Source: Paracyclopina nana (taxonomy: Eukaryota > Arthropoda > Copepoda > Cyclopoida > Cyclopettidae). From it: a DNA stretch of 64,000 bases. Shown piece by piece: positions 46,301 to 58,323 of the stretch (position 1 is its first letter; each line of letters begins with the position of its first letter). The stretch is taken from the NCBI GenBank assembly GCA_019096065.1, contig JAGUCH010000001.1, positions 3,348,001-3,412,000 on the forward strand, given 5' to 3'. The translations under genes and the position numbers were made by a program. The notes under the pieces were generated by a model. That model did not search any database. It was not told the DNA's origin and saw nothing but the letters and a program-made list of their open reading frames with translations.

Positions 46301-46936
46301 CTTTGGCTTGAATACGCTATTGAGTCGCAGCTACTAATGCAGCAGGGAGAATTAAGCAGCTTACGAGTTTAAGCTATTTTCACTATATTCCCATTGAACA
46401 TCTCCTGGATAATATCTTTCCTCAAGGCAATCATTACGAAAAGCTACCTTCTAAGCCGCGTTAGGGAACTGCTCTCCTCAGAGGCTTTTTGCCTTAATTC
46501 GAATGTTAAAAAATACGAAAAAATTATCTTGCCGAGAATAACTCATACCGTATCATCGCATAGAAAGGTTCGAAGAAGCGAGATTATCATCACTGCGGTG
46601 TTCCCTTTCCTCGTCGTAATCAATTTTCTCTTTTGCCTTTCAGTGGTTATAACAGCCGTGGAGCTTATGCTTGATACCTTTGATAGGCGAATTTCAGACA
46701 GATACAAACTGATAGACTACAAAGAAGACGATGACCAAAAGGAAATTATTTACTTCAGCAACGAGTTCTTCGCTCAGATTTCCATACCAATCATTTCAGG
46801 TAATTTAAAATTATGAAACTTTCGTAATAGCCAATCAATTGTGAATTCCCTAGGCTTGACAATTTTCATTCTATGCTGCTGCTGTTGTACACGAAATGGA
46901 AGCCCTCTTTGCCAATTGTGTAATTCGAAAGTTTGA
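37339..46936 (+). CDS. Gene A: large CCP/SEA transmembrane protein
   Basis: Model exons: 37339-37669, 37723-38532, 38599-38741, 44177-44449, 44508-44995, 45050-45150, 45215-45512, 45675-45968, 46028-46100, 46484-46799 and 46854-46936 (1,069 residues). Order: signal peptide (LVFLPFACIIASIQA); four sushi-like CCP modules with four cysteines and a WPxC ending; a Thr-rich linker; a six-cysteine module from CKCIGD to HCFCT; an SEA-like domain (LDYKLRIEKA joined to IDEVFYSSPVSGDYIRAQVV); a second Thr run; more CCP modules; a basic KRKRR site with a second SEA-like stretch; then two hydrophobic segments and a Cys-rich tail (FILCCCCCTRNG). The SEA domain is split by a 5,435-base intron holding the foldback element. 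The join from 46100 to 46484 is the least certain; an alternative exon at 46170-46241 ends in a stop. Probably a cell-surface adhesion or recognition protein. Confidence 0.8.
38859..38867. repeat. Left target-site duplication CGAGATTCA
   Basis: Nine bases identical to 44070-44078, lying directly outside the inverted ends of the foldback element. Confidence 0.8.
39000..40190 (+). repeat. Tandem array, about 12 copies of a ~102-base unit
   Basis: Unit runs from GTGGCGCAGTGGCTCAGTGG through GGTCAACGACC and TAATAAAGTC to a TTTTTTATTTGAAACCTCAT tail. Copies begin near 39003, 39100, 39202, 39303, 39404, 39506, 39607, 39709, 39810, 39911, 40012 and 40111. Variants alternate in a higher-order pattern. 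TGGCGCAGTGG matches a tRNA A-box consensus. Confidence 0.92.
40365..40586. mobile_element. MITE with TTA target duplication (Tourist/PIF-Harbinger-like)
   Basis: Inverted ends GGCCCTGTTCACCTGC and GCAGGTGAACAGGCCC with TTA on both sides (40362-40364 and 40587-40589). 222 bases, no coding frame. It is nested in the foldback element. Confidence 0.65.
41564..41640 (-). pseudogene. tRNA-like remnant
   Basis: Minus strand shows an A-box-like TGGCTCATTGGTAGAGC and a B-box GGTTCGATTC, but the anticodon and T stems do not pair properly. Probably a decayed tRNA or the head of a tRNA-derived SINE. Confidence 0.4.
41928..42082. mobile_element. Near-perfect palindrome (MITE-like hairpin)
   Basis: Two ~70-base arms, beginning TAGCATTATACGCC and carrying ACACGAATTATTTTTTAGTG, meet at a centre rich in CACTCG. 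Hairpin elements of this sort are typical of MITEs. Nested in the foldback element. Confidence 0.7.
42145..43258 (+). repeat. Tandem array, about 7 copies of a ~160-base unit
   Basis: Unit starts GTGCCAAAACTAACTGAAAC near 42150, 42313, 42471, 42633, 42792, 42952 and 43112. Copies differ in a few positions (TTTTTTTGAGC versus CTTTTTGAGC, TTTTTGACA versus TTATTGACA) in an alternating pattern. Each unit includes a short inverted repeat GGCCAAACTTTGGCC. Confidence 0.92.
43258..43975 (-). repeat. Inverted tandem array, about 6-7 copies of a ~105-base unit
   Basis: Related by reverse complement to the array at 39.0-40.2 kb: on the plus strand it reads GACCCCTGCGCCACTGAGCC. Copies start near 43259, 43364, 43470, 43575, 43679 and 43785, with a divergent last one at 43.9 kb. 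It forms the right inner arm of the foldback element. Confidence 0.92.
44070..44078. repeat. Right target-site duplication CGAGATTCA
   Basis: Second copy of the 9-base duplication flanking the foldback element. Confidence 0.8.
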
Positions 46937-47426
46937 CCAATAAAGAAACATTGAACATCTTGCACTACAAATGCTTCGTCAAATATTCAAAAGCTTGCGC
47001 AATCAGCAATAAAACCTATAGAGTTGATATAAACGATTGTGCCAAGATTAGTACGAAAAATATCCGCGAGCCATAACCGATAGCCCTAATTTTCTTATTG
47101 CACAATTATTCTTATTGCGCTCTTGTGAGCCAAGACAAACTACTGGGATTTCACGAAAAAGAAGGGGCAGGCAGTATTGGAAAACGATGAAGTTTTAGGG
47201 GAAAATTCAAAGCAACGTCATAGGACTACTAATAACTTTCTGCATCTAGCTTAAAAAAGTCGTAGCGTTCACTTCAAAAGAAAGCACTCGTTTATTGTGT
47301 TTTCAAGACAACGCAGCGAAATGAAACAGGATAAATTATTAAGAAACACGTTGCCTTGGTTTGCCCTTGCCACTAGCTACACCGAAAAACCTTTTGCAAT
47401 TGAGTTGATCCAGCCAAAAAAGTAAT
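46937..47426. other. Intergenic between genes A and B
   Basis: 490 bases with an AATAAA at 46939-46944, three bases after the gene A stop. No other gene seen. Confidence 0.6.
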
Positions 47427-50400
47427 ATGAAGCATTTGTTCAGCAGATTTGTGGCATCAATCTTTGCAATCACTTTGCTGGGTAAGAAAATGCATCTCTA
47501 CGAGCAAGGTTTTGCCACTCAATTTACCCTTTTCTCTCCCATTTAATGAAAATTCAGCGACCAAAGCAAACTCAGTTGAGCCCTTGTTGTGTGACTGCGA
47601 AAACGAGATTGAATCGTGTGGATGCGAGAGTATTCGCCGCTTCAAAAGGCAAAGTAAGTCAATATTAGAGCAAGTCTCTAGTCGAAGGCCACCAGCATTG
47701 TAATAAGTCAAGGCCCGCTCCTTTTTTATCTAGATCGCAGCCTAGATTTTTCCTCATGAATAAAACTAGCATAAAAGGTCTCCTTTCATAACTTGTTCAA
47801 CTGCACAACATTTGAAAAAGAAATTTCCCATCAAAATATGATTTCAGCCACATCGAATTGCTCAGACACGGCAGTTCCAGCTTTGCCAAGCCACCTAGTT
47901 ACGCCAACAGAGTTTGTTGACGGATACGATGCGAGCGGAAACTTGCAGCTTAGGTGCTTAAATGGAATGGTTCTCAACATGACTGACAACGGCGGGGAAA
48001 ATGGGTTTCTGACAGGAGGATATTTTGTTTTGCAATGCGATCTTGCCAGCAGCGAGTGGATTCCGCCGTCAACTTGGCCCCCTTTTGAGGCCTGCATCCC
48101 CGGCAGTGCATGTCCCTTATCTCAAGCACCCACGTAAGCATTTCGAAAGCAATATCTTTTTCCATGATTGAGTACATCGTGCGTCTTTTCAAGTCTAGGG
48201 GATCATCTACAGGCAAGTACTGCAGGGGACACGGAAATCATCTCGGGAAATCTCCTCAAATATGGCTGCGTTGACAGCGCCAAAGTTTTGAATAGCACGT
48301 ACGCTGGCTTCGCAGTTGAGTGCTATAATGGAGAGTTCCTCGACTCGCCCAAAATTCCTCCCGCTGACGCTTGCGTTGATCCTTTGCCATGCGACCTGAC
48401 AAAGTTCACCGAAGCCAGGTCGTTTATGCAGACAAATGCCAATCTGAGCTCGACCATCGAGCACGGAGATGTCATCGACTTCTTTTGCAAAGATGATCGC
48501 ACTTTAAATGCGGCCAAGGACCCAGACGGCGACAATTTGTTCAGCATTGAATGCAACAACGGAGAAATGATCAAGGCTACTCTCTGGCCTGACGAGACAG
48601 AAGTAACAGCCGAATTCGTTTTTACTTGCAGAATGATAGTAGTATGTTCATTATTTTCCAGTGCCACGCAGTCTGCTCTAACATTACACTGATCCCAGAC
48701 AGCCTTGGATTTGATCTCCCTGCAGGCCCTGTGAATGTTTTATCCAGCTACTTTCTGAACATGACTTGCAGTGACCCTACAAATATAGTGAACAACACCT
48801 GGACAACCAATTTCTTCGAGCTCGAGTGCCTGTCGACGGGAGAGTTTAAGGACTACGGTGCAGCGTAAGTAGAAAATTGATGCGTAAAAAATGTCGCGAT
48901 GATGACATTTTAAGGCGCCTTTCTTCCCCCCATTATAGCAAGCTCGCAAGTAATTTGTGAAAAAGTGTTGAGCTCTTCATTTTAGGTGGCCTGCTTGCAT
49001 TGAAAAGGCTCCGTGTGGATTACCTCCTCAATGGCCTGTCAATTCAGGGCTTAGAGCGGAAAGCGAAAGTGAGCAAGTTTGGATCCCAGATTCGGCTGTG
49101 TTCAAGTGCAGGGAGCCTGGCAAAGTCACCGACCTGGGGCCCACAATTGAAATTCGGTGCATCATGAAGCCTGGAGAATCGAATGCCACCTTTCAATACC
49201 CCAAGGGCTGGGGCGGGGCTCAGACCAAGTGCAGGGATCCGATCATTTGCAAAAATCCCTTTGAGGCTCCTCTCCTCACGGGACTAGAAATAGTTCCTCA
49301 GAACGAGTCCTACTACGAGTTCTCCAACGCACAATATAGGTAAGAGAGAAAAATGAATAAGGGCTTTCCCCTAAGAGGCTTGATAATTGGAAAATGCTCT
49401 TCTTTTTGAAAAGGCACAACAAAAACTGCCTTTCCCAGCTCCCTAAAGGAATTTCATACATTTTTCACGTAATTTTGTTGCAGGTGCAAAGATTCATCAC
49501 TCATTCTGTACAAGGATCAAATGCCCATGGGAATTGGCTATTTTGACGTGAAATGCGGCTTGGGAGGTGAATTCGTGCCTCCGCCAGAAGGATGGCCGTT
49601 ATGCGACAGTGTCAGCCCAAACAAGTGCACTGTTTTCCCCACAAATGTACCAAGCATCGTGGACATTGTCAAAAAAGAGCCTCAGCTACCAGGAGGGAAA
49701 ATTTACTACAAGTGCAAACAAGAGGGCTTCATAAGCAACTTGGGCCCTCTCGTTGAGGTGAGATTAGTCGGAACCTAATACCCAATTAGATAAAGAATTA
49801 CATTCAACCCTGTTTTCCAGGTTGAGTGTGTCAAAGGTCTGGATGGGGCGTTGCCCAAGTTTGTGACTCCAAATGGATGGAAGAATCTAAAGTGTCGTTC
49901 CGAAATCTACCCTGACTTCCGAGCAGATGCTTGCTTTTGCCCTGGAGACGAAGGCATTTCTGAGGCCTTACATCTACAGATTCTACAGCTTTGTTATGAG
50001 GCTGCCACGACGTTTGATGTGCATCCAAGTGCAGCTTCAATGAGCGTTCCCATGAAAAGGCGTTGTGGCGTTGGATCTCTACACAATGTCACCAAAGAAA
50101 ACTTGTGCTTCTGCACAGAGCGAACCGATGCAGCCACAGGTAACACACACATATGAATAAAAAGCAGTCTTCATTGTCGTCGACTTGCATAAGTTTGCGA
50201 TTACGTCAACAGGGGATATGCTAATGCTGGAATCAACGTGTCATTCGGAGGTGCTAGTAATAGACTTTTTTCATATTGTGACTCACTATGGAACACTTTG
50301 TAACATTATGCAATGACTTCACTGCTTTTGGTTCATTTCTATCTCAATGCTAATTAGCCAAATTGATAATATTCAAGCTTCTTTTTAGCCGAATTTCCTC

Positions 50401-53400
50401 AATTAGACATACACTGACAAGAGCTGTCTGCGTCACTTAGAGATGCTCTGACAACAATCATCAGCTAAGTACACTCATTTAAGAGCAGTTTGCGGAGGTG
50501 TTCAACCTTTGCAAAACCTTCCATTATTTTTTACACCTGAGACTTAAAGTTAGCAGCCAAAGTATCAATAATATGAAGCTTATGAGATAATGAGTCAAGA
50601 GGAGCCCGTAAATAAGTCCATATCTATCCTACCGGCAAATTATGTAACATTTTGGACGTCCGATCGCTGCCTGCATCAGACCTCCAATTTCTAACGAATC
50701 AGTTTTTCTCATAATTTTTTTTCCCAAGTAGGGTTTTTTCACCATATTTTGAGCGATATTTTGCAAGTAAATTCAATTTTTCTGCAAATTTCGGGCTGGC
50801 TTTTGGGCTGTTTTTAAGGCAAGCCATTGCATCAATCTAAGGTGTTCCCAGAATGGCATTAAAGATAATTTGCTAAATTATTTGAAAAGTTGGCTCTTTT
50901 TGGCCTGATCCTATTTTTAACAATTTGAAACACTTATGAGGCACGGGTCAACTACGCTCACGCGATCATGACGTCACTTTCACTGAGTGGACCTCCGAAA
51001 AAAGAGAAAATCGCCGATTCGCTTCCACATTACGCATACCCAGCATAACTAGGTTTAGCCAGGAGCACGTACTCTACGTCTTTTCTAAATACCTGATTAT
51101 ATAACTATCACTCAGCTTTGAACCTCCCTAATTAATTCTCCGAATAACGAAAGCTAATAAGGACGTTGTGAAAAATCATAATTCAATATGTAAAAAATAC
51201 AAATGTCCTACCTTAACTCATCGCCGTTTTCAAAGCGTTCGGTTCATTTCAAATCAGCTACACTTTCACTTGTTCATAGAGGCTTTCTTCTTTGCTTCAT
51301 GGGCCTCGAAAGTTTCCACCACATTTCACTTTAATTTGCTTTTCGCAACGACGACAAGATTGAAGAAACTGTTTCGATGCAAGATTGATCACGCTTTTCG
51401 GCCACGGTCACTGACGTTGAAGTTAATTGCTCACTGAGGACTTGTGTTCTCAGCTGAGCCCTGAGCCAGTTGAGTCAGCGTACGTGTCATTTGCGCTATG
51501 TCCGGGTGTGCTGAGCGTTGACCTGCGCTCGCGCTCGCAGATTTAGCACAGAGCTGGCCGAACGAACGACTTTTGTTTTTGTTTAGGTTGGCGAGTGGCG
51601 CTTTTCAAAAGGATCGGGCAGCTTTATGACTTAGGATTGCTAAGATTATTTGGTTATCTCGCGGAAAACCAGAAAATTAATCGAGAGCCGGTCTGTTGTA
51701 GCTTGTTGTATTTTTATTTTATTTTCAGATTTTGCCATCTGGTCGAGGGTCGAAATAACCAACTATGACTTCCACGCCAACTTCACCGAGCCCTCCACCA
51801 AAGAGTTTAAGTTGGTCAAGAAGCTTCTGGAAAAAGAAGTATACCGTCGCTTTTTTTAGAAATGCTTGAATGATAAGAGACTTTTTTGACAGCTTGATTT
51901 GAGGATTTTGAAAAACTGGAAGAATCCTGATTGGCGATTTGTGAGGAGCAAAGTCATTTATTTTGGCCCGAGTCATCCTAAAAAATGCTCCCTGCAAGAT
52001 TTGCCAGAGCCGGATCCAGGTGAGAATTGAAAGTGCCTACTTATCAACAATAGCGAGCTTGCCAAGCGCTTGGCTAAAATATATCTTATGACATATCAAA
52101 AAAGTTTCTTAGCGCCGAAGAGAAGGAAAGCTCCCTTGGGAGACAGTCTAACGCTATATGAAAAATTACTTTTTTATAGCCTCTGGTCTTGTGGTTTCAT
52201 CCACCAAATCTGTTCTTTTTGACGAGCACGCCGAGTTCAAATGCTCTAACCCTGACTATGTCACGGACGATGGGTTCATCTTCAAGTTGCAATGCCTCTC
52301 AAACGGCCAGTTTCGTACCAGGAAATGGGAGACTTGTAGGCCCAGGGAAACGTGCTCTAAAACTCCTCCGCGGCCCCCAGCAGAATCCGGCCTTCAAAAT
52401 AACTACACTAGAACGGTGCTCGAGTTCGGATACGCCACCTACAAATGCATCGACCCTGCCAAGGTACTAAATAATTTAGCTGCCATTTAAAAGTTAGGAT
52501 GCACTCGTGTAATGTGACTACAGGTCGTCGAGGGCACTCCTGATGGCCGTTTTAGCGTTATGTGCAAGAAGCAAGGAATTTGGCCTCAAGCTGCTGGCAA
52601 ATACGGTGTCGAATGGCCGACTTGCGGATCCAAGCCCTCGCAGATTTGCGAGCCAATCATGGATGCACCCGAAGGATATGTTGACGCTTTTGAAAGGACG
52701 CTTTACGTAGTCGAGGGCACAACTATTGCCTTCAAGTGTGCCACCGACGGCTACTTGGCTGGAGACGTTGAAAAAATTTACTACACGTAAGTGGTGTTGC
52801 TGAAAACTAGCACTTCTCTCAAGTAGGCCCTCATTTTTAAAGGTGCGCGCAATCTTCTGGTAATGCAACTACCGGGTACGAGCTTAAACCTGTCTACCAC
52901 GACACCGTGCCCACATGCAGGGCCCCTGCTATTTGCCCCTCAAATGCAATGCCCATTCCTGATGAAAGCTCTGGGCTATCGAAGCCTTTGCAAGCCAAGG
53001 AATTGAAGGAGCTGGAATACGTCGACTACGATTGTGCCAACCTGGGCATCTCTTGGAGCCTTTTGGGAGAGTACACCCCCAATGATGACTACTTGTTTGA
53101 TAGCAAAGTTGAGATAATTGACGGAAAGCTCAGGATACGGTGTGGACCTGGGGGAAATCTTGGGATTGTATGTATTTTGGAGTGATGCCCATTTGTTACG
53201 CTCCAAATTTCATTTCCAGGTTGCCAAATGGCCCAAGTGCCGTGACTCATCTGTTACTGGCTGTGCTGTTACCTCATCCAACCCAAAACTACCAGTGAAT
53301 GATCTGTCTGTTTCCAACTTGGGCTCGAGTGTTGCATTTGGTGAAAAAATTACGGTTGCGTGCAAAGATCCCACAAAAATAACAGAGGCCTTTGTTAACC

Positions 53401-56400
53401 TTGAGCTGGTATGAGAGTTCTACTTTGTGGTGGTACATCCATTGTATTTGATCATTTGTATAGGCCTGTCAGTACGACGGAAAGTTCACGCTGCCCGTAA
53501 ATTTAAGCTTTACTCCATGTCGAGCTCCAACAGAATGCCCAGAATCGCCTACGCCTCCAGCGGAAACTTTTTTGGTCGCAACTCCTCTGGTGGCTGCATT
53601 GAAGGAACACGAAATACAGGAATACACTTGCAGCGATGGCTACACGCTAGCAGGTGTTTTACATCCCCTCGTAACTGCGAGCAAAAAAGTGGAAGTGCCT
53701 TGCAGAAAGAGCGAGTTGGGTGCATTTCTGCAGCCGCCTGAATGGTCTCCGAATGCTGAAACTTGGCCCACTTGCTTACCGATTACAACTGAATGCTCCG
53801 AGTATCCTCAGTTGCCAGGATTTACCTTCACTTCTAGCGAGTGGCCTGTCAAAGTTGGCTCAACTATTACAGCCGAGTGCTACGAAAGTGGTACATAAAA
53901 AACGCACTTAGTGGAGCGCATATCACATCTTTTAAAATTCCATTTCAGGAAAAGTAACCTATTTGGGCGCTTCTTTCACCTTGACTTGTGCTGAAAGCGG
54001 TCTCTTTGACATACCCCAAAAGGAGCCTTATTGTAGAGCTCCCATTATGTGTCCTACGAGTCCTTCACCTCCAAATAACACTCTTCTCGAAGAATCGTTC
54101 TCGGTGGACGTGAAAGAATGGGGAAGGGCTCACTACAGTTGCCAACCAGGCTCCAAGATTCCTGACAGTGTAGTTACCGACATCATAGATGGTAACTTTA
54201 CGGTAGAATGTGGATCTATTGGAGTCTATCCTGTAAGTTGATTTTTTTAAATGCTTCACTTGCGTTCATATCGGTTAAAATATGCTTCAGGAAACTGTAA
54301 ATTGGCCCGAATGCGAAATCACTCATTGCATGGAGATACCTGACCAGGCCACCTTCAAGGCCGATTTAAATCCTCCCGTTCCTGTTGGAGATGTCATCAC
54401 TTATATCTGTGCAACACCTGGCGAGGTGCCAGACAATGCCAGTCTTAGTCTTGAGTCCACCTGTCAATCCGATGGGACTTTTTCCCCGATAGATCTATGG
54501 CCGACCTGTCGGACAGCCATTAGTTGCCCTGCCTCACCAGTTCCAGACCAGGCAACTACGTTTTTGCTGGCCACCTCAACCTCTGGCGTTAAGGAGTACA
54601 TGTATGCCAAATACTCATGCCAACCGGGGGCAACGCTGGCGGGAGTGACGGGCAATGCAAATGTGGTAAATAACCAGTTTCAAGTCAAGTGCGAGGTGGG
54701 TGGAATTTGGCCAACTTCGGTCAATTGGCCAACCTGCAAGGTAGAAAATTGCTCGTCCCTTCTTGTTCAAACGGGTTACACGTCTACAACTGCACTTCCT
54801 GTTCCCGTTGGAGGCAAAGCAAAGTATTTTTGCGCTAATGCGGCTCAAGTCACTGATGGAGGACCCTCATTTGACCTCACTTGTGGCCCAAATGGTAATT
54901 TTGTGCCGCCAGCAACATGGCCTACGTGCCGAAACGCTGCTCTCTGCACCAATATCCCCATACCACCAGCCAGCTCAAATCTGCTTAAGCCCACGAGTGT
55001 GACGAGCGTCAAGGAATTTCAAAATATGTCCTATCCATGCAAAGCTGATGGGAAATTTGAATCCTCGAGAACGGCCTTTGAGCTGCTGTGCCCATTGCAA
55101 GGCAATTTTCCTGCTGCATCCGCAGTCACGTGGCCGACATGCGTTGTCTCCAACTGTCTCACCATCCCCTCAATAAATGGATTCACCAAGCTCACGGATG
55201 GCCCTGTGCCTGTGGGTGGCTTTGCCGAGTATGAGTGCGTGACAAGCGACCAGGTCACGGATTTGGGGGCTGTGATGAAATTGCAGTGTCAGGATGATGG
55301 CAGTTTTCTCACACCCTCTTGGCCTACTTGTAGAAGCAGGGGAAATTGCTCTGAGAGTCCCCCTACGCCTGACCTAGCCTCAAAATTGCAGCCTTCCACG
55401 TCCACTGATTTAAATGAGTTTGATGATGCTGTGTACTCGTGCGAAGATACATACACTCTCCTCGGAGTAACAATGAGTGGTGTCGCGAATAACCAATTCA
55501 GCCTACAGTGCGGAATTGGTGGAGCTTTCCCTGCATCTGTAACATGGCCAACTTGTAGGCCCACTGTGTGTCCAGCTACAGACATTCCACCGCTGACGGG
55601 CTTCACTACTTCAGCTTCCGCAGATACACCTATCGGTGATTCTATTAGCTTCACCTGCGCCCAGAGTGGACAAGTCACGGATAGCGGAAAATTTCTGATC
55701 ATACCGTGTAGCCCATATGGAGGTTTTGTAGGGCCCCAAACTTTGCCCACTTGCCGCGATCCTGTGGCCTGCTCGGACACGATACCGTCTCCACCAGCAA
55801 GCAGTAATTTGCAGGCCTCGACGAGTACCGTGGCCAACGAGTTCGACACAGCCGCCTATTCCTGCAAGTCGGGCCTTCTTACCGAAACTGGAAAATCGGA
55901 TTTTTCGCTAACGTGCGGTTTGGGAGGCAAATTTCCTGCAAGCCCGACCTGGCCTACGTGCAAGGCTCTGTCTTGTGACATTCTTCCGAGCAACCCGGAA
56001 TTCTCGATTGTTGGATCATCGACAGCTCCCATTGGCGTGGGGAAAGCTGTAACGTATCAATGTGCAACGCCTGGCTACGTTCACGACGGTGGAAAATATG
56101 TGACAGCCACATGTGGTACAGACGGAATTATCGCCACTCCCAATTGGCCGACTTGTAGGGCTAGTGTTGCTTGTTCTGATGCCATACCTACCCCTCCAGC
56201 AGCGAGTCAACTGGCAACATCAACCACTACTGTGTCAAAAGAGTTTGACGCGGCCAAGTTCCCTTGCAAAACGGGATATGCCCTTCAGTTGGGTGTCCCT
56301 GCTTTTGATCTGACGTGTGGATTAGGAGGCACGTTTCCCACGAGTCCCAGTTGGCCCACCTGTTTTCCACTGTGCAAAACTCATCCGACGCTCCCTGCCG

Positions 56401-58323
56401 AAGCCACAATGGAGCCATTGGTTCTTGCTCCGTCCGTAGCCGCAGGACTCTCGACTCCTTACAAATGCAAGGGAGCCTCAGGCAGTGTCACCAATCAAGG
56501 CAAAACGCTAGATGTTTTCTGCGGAACCGATGGCAATTTTATCCTCCCTGCAAGTTGGCCTACTTGTAGAGTTGCAGTACAATGCTCAGCTCCCCCAGCT
56601 CCGCCCGCATCGTCCAATTTGGCCGCCACTACATCTACAGGCCTTAAAGAATTCGATGTTGCCGTATATGCATGCAATGCTGGCTTTAGCCTCTCCGGTT
56701 CGATTCAGCCCTATGTTGGCCGGATCAGTGCTGATGGGCAATTTGAGCTACCTTGTGGCTCAGGAGGATCGTTCACAATCAATGACGCTCAGTGGCCTGT
56801 ATGCAAGGCTGCGAGAAAGAAGAGATATATCTTGTATGAAGGTCTGAAGAATGACGTGACGTACACTATCAACGCCATATTTGAGACACAGTGGATGTTC
56901 ACTGACGGCGTGGAATCGGACATTCTCGCGGAACGGAACTTCTCGATGAAGAACCCTAATTTCCCTAAGGCTGTAATTGAGGTGTTCCACGAACGGATCG
57001 AGGAGACCTTGGGTGATTTGGATTTTGGGGCCGTGAAGCTGAGCGGACCAGTTCACCCTTCGTGCGAGCAGCCCATGACTTCTTCTTTCCCCTCTGGATG
57101 TGTGCTAACGCAAGGTGAGTGCTAAGAATAAAGTTTTTCGGAGAACAATTTCTGAAGTATACTCCTCTATGCAGTTACGCCTGTTTGCCCCAATGAAGCC
57201 ATTGAAGGCGCCTGGCTTAAGTCTCTGGGTTTTACTTACAAGAAGCAATTACCAAATTGGACCAATGATAGCTTTACTGGCGTTGCCAGGCATAAAGTGC
57301 CTGTTGGTGGAGCCATTGAATTTTACTGCATCGACTCTCTCAAGAGACCGAAAAAGGATCCGTGGGATCAGAACAAAGAGGATGGCATCATAAGTGCGTA
57401 TTGCACGCACACTGGCCTCATTTCGATTACAATGAATCCTGGAGGTAATAATTCTCCAACTGCCTTCATACAGTAAATCATGTCTATGACGCTTTGTTCT
57501 TGTATCAGACTGGGACAGATGTCGACGACTATGCCCTGTGCAAAAGCCCAAGGCCCCATTGATTCCCGGGGCTCAACTTATATCCTACTCGACCGAAAAA
57601 GATGTAAGATTTCTGAATTGCATATAGTATTTTGTTGTCGTCCCCGCGAGCGTATTTTTGTTCTGTCGTATCGAAAGCAAGTCTTGTAGGAGGTAAAATC
57701 GCTGAAGTATGCTGTTTGCCTTTCATATAGGATAAGGAATTGTGGGAGGATGACACTATAGTTTATGGCTGCGAAAATAACTCCCTTGTGATAAACCGGA
57801 GGAAAGGCGTCCATTCGGTGAGCTACAAGTGCATGAACGATGGGACGTATGCTACTCCCAAGGGCAAGGAAGTTGGTGATCCCTGGCCTGAGTGCACACT
57901 AAAGCCGGTTGATCCCTGTAAGTGTAACTTAATTAACAACAATTGTCGTGTGCTCCAATATGGAGGACGAATGTTTCTAATTCTCTCGTATGCATATTGC
58001 TAATGCTTGACTTGTGCAATTCTGTTGCCACAGCTAGTGCAGAATGGCTTTCACAAACAATGCAAAGCGTAATTACATTATTTCTTTTGACAGTTATCGT
58101 GGATGCAATTGTGCTCTTAACTGGAAAATTCGACAGAAACCTCGTTTATTTGCAAGAGCTGGCAAAAACTGGCGACACCGAGCCAGACACGCTTGACACG
58201 ACTGTTGCAATCATCGCAATTACTATACCCGTGATGGTGGCTATTGTGGCCTTTATCTTCTTCTGCATGTGCTTTTCAAGAGCTGACAGTCCAATTTGCA
58301 AAATATTTGAGCCTCAAGCCTAA
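47427..58323 (+). CDS. Gene B: giant CCP/SEA transmembrane protein (2,556 aa)
   Basis: Exons 47427-47481, 47558-47653, 47848-48133, 48194-48602, 48662-48864, 48986-49339, 49484-49757, 49821-50139, 51729-51838, 51893-52019, 52180-52463, 52524-52786, 52843-53167, 53220-53408, 53464-53890, 53949-54232, 54291-57114, 57175-57444, 57509-57603, 57731-57917 and 58034-58323 total 7,671 bases, an exact multiple of three. Order: signal peptide (RFVASIFAITLL); a CDCE/CGCE segment ending RRFKRQ; CCP-like modules; a six-cysteine module (CFCPGDEG to LCFCTE); an SEA-like domain (FKLVKKLLEKE joined to LDLRILKNW); about twenty more CCP modules; a basic ARKKR site; a second SEA-like domain; atypical CCP-like parts; two hydrophobic segments near the end (VITLFLLTVIVDAIVLL and VAIIAITIPVMVAIVAFIFF) and a short tail. 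Same plan as gene A, 490 bases downstream: a tandem duplicate. The function is unknown; CCP proteins often bind complement-like or adhesive partners. Confidence 0.86.
50140..51728 (+). other. Long intron of gene B
   Basis: 1.6 kb between the six-cysteine module and SEA exons. AT-rich, with one TGACGTCA at 50969-50976 and no supported gene. It lies close to the place where gene A has its transposon-bearing intron, one intron earlier in domain order. Confidence 0.6.
54291..57114 (+). repeat. Six alternating two-CCP repeats in one exon
   Basis: Within gene B, modules alternate between type a (PVPVGG start, QVTDGG-like middle, WPTCR end) and type b (PPASSNL start, STST..KEFD, CGLGG.FP end). Twelve modules follow one another without introns, while earlier modules are cut by introns. 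Confidence 0.85.

Noticed and set aside
51168-51437. A gene inside the gene B intron
   Set aside because: One short frame with no homology-like features and no splice context.
47427-58323. Three or more separate genes in the gene B region
   Set aside because: A phase-consistent set of splice sites links the signal peptide to the transmembrane end, including the long intron at 50140-51728 that splits the six-cysteine module from the SEA domain.
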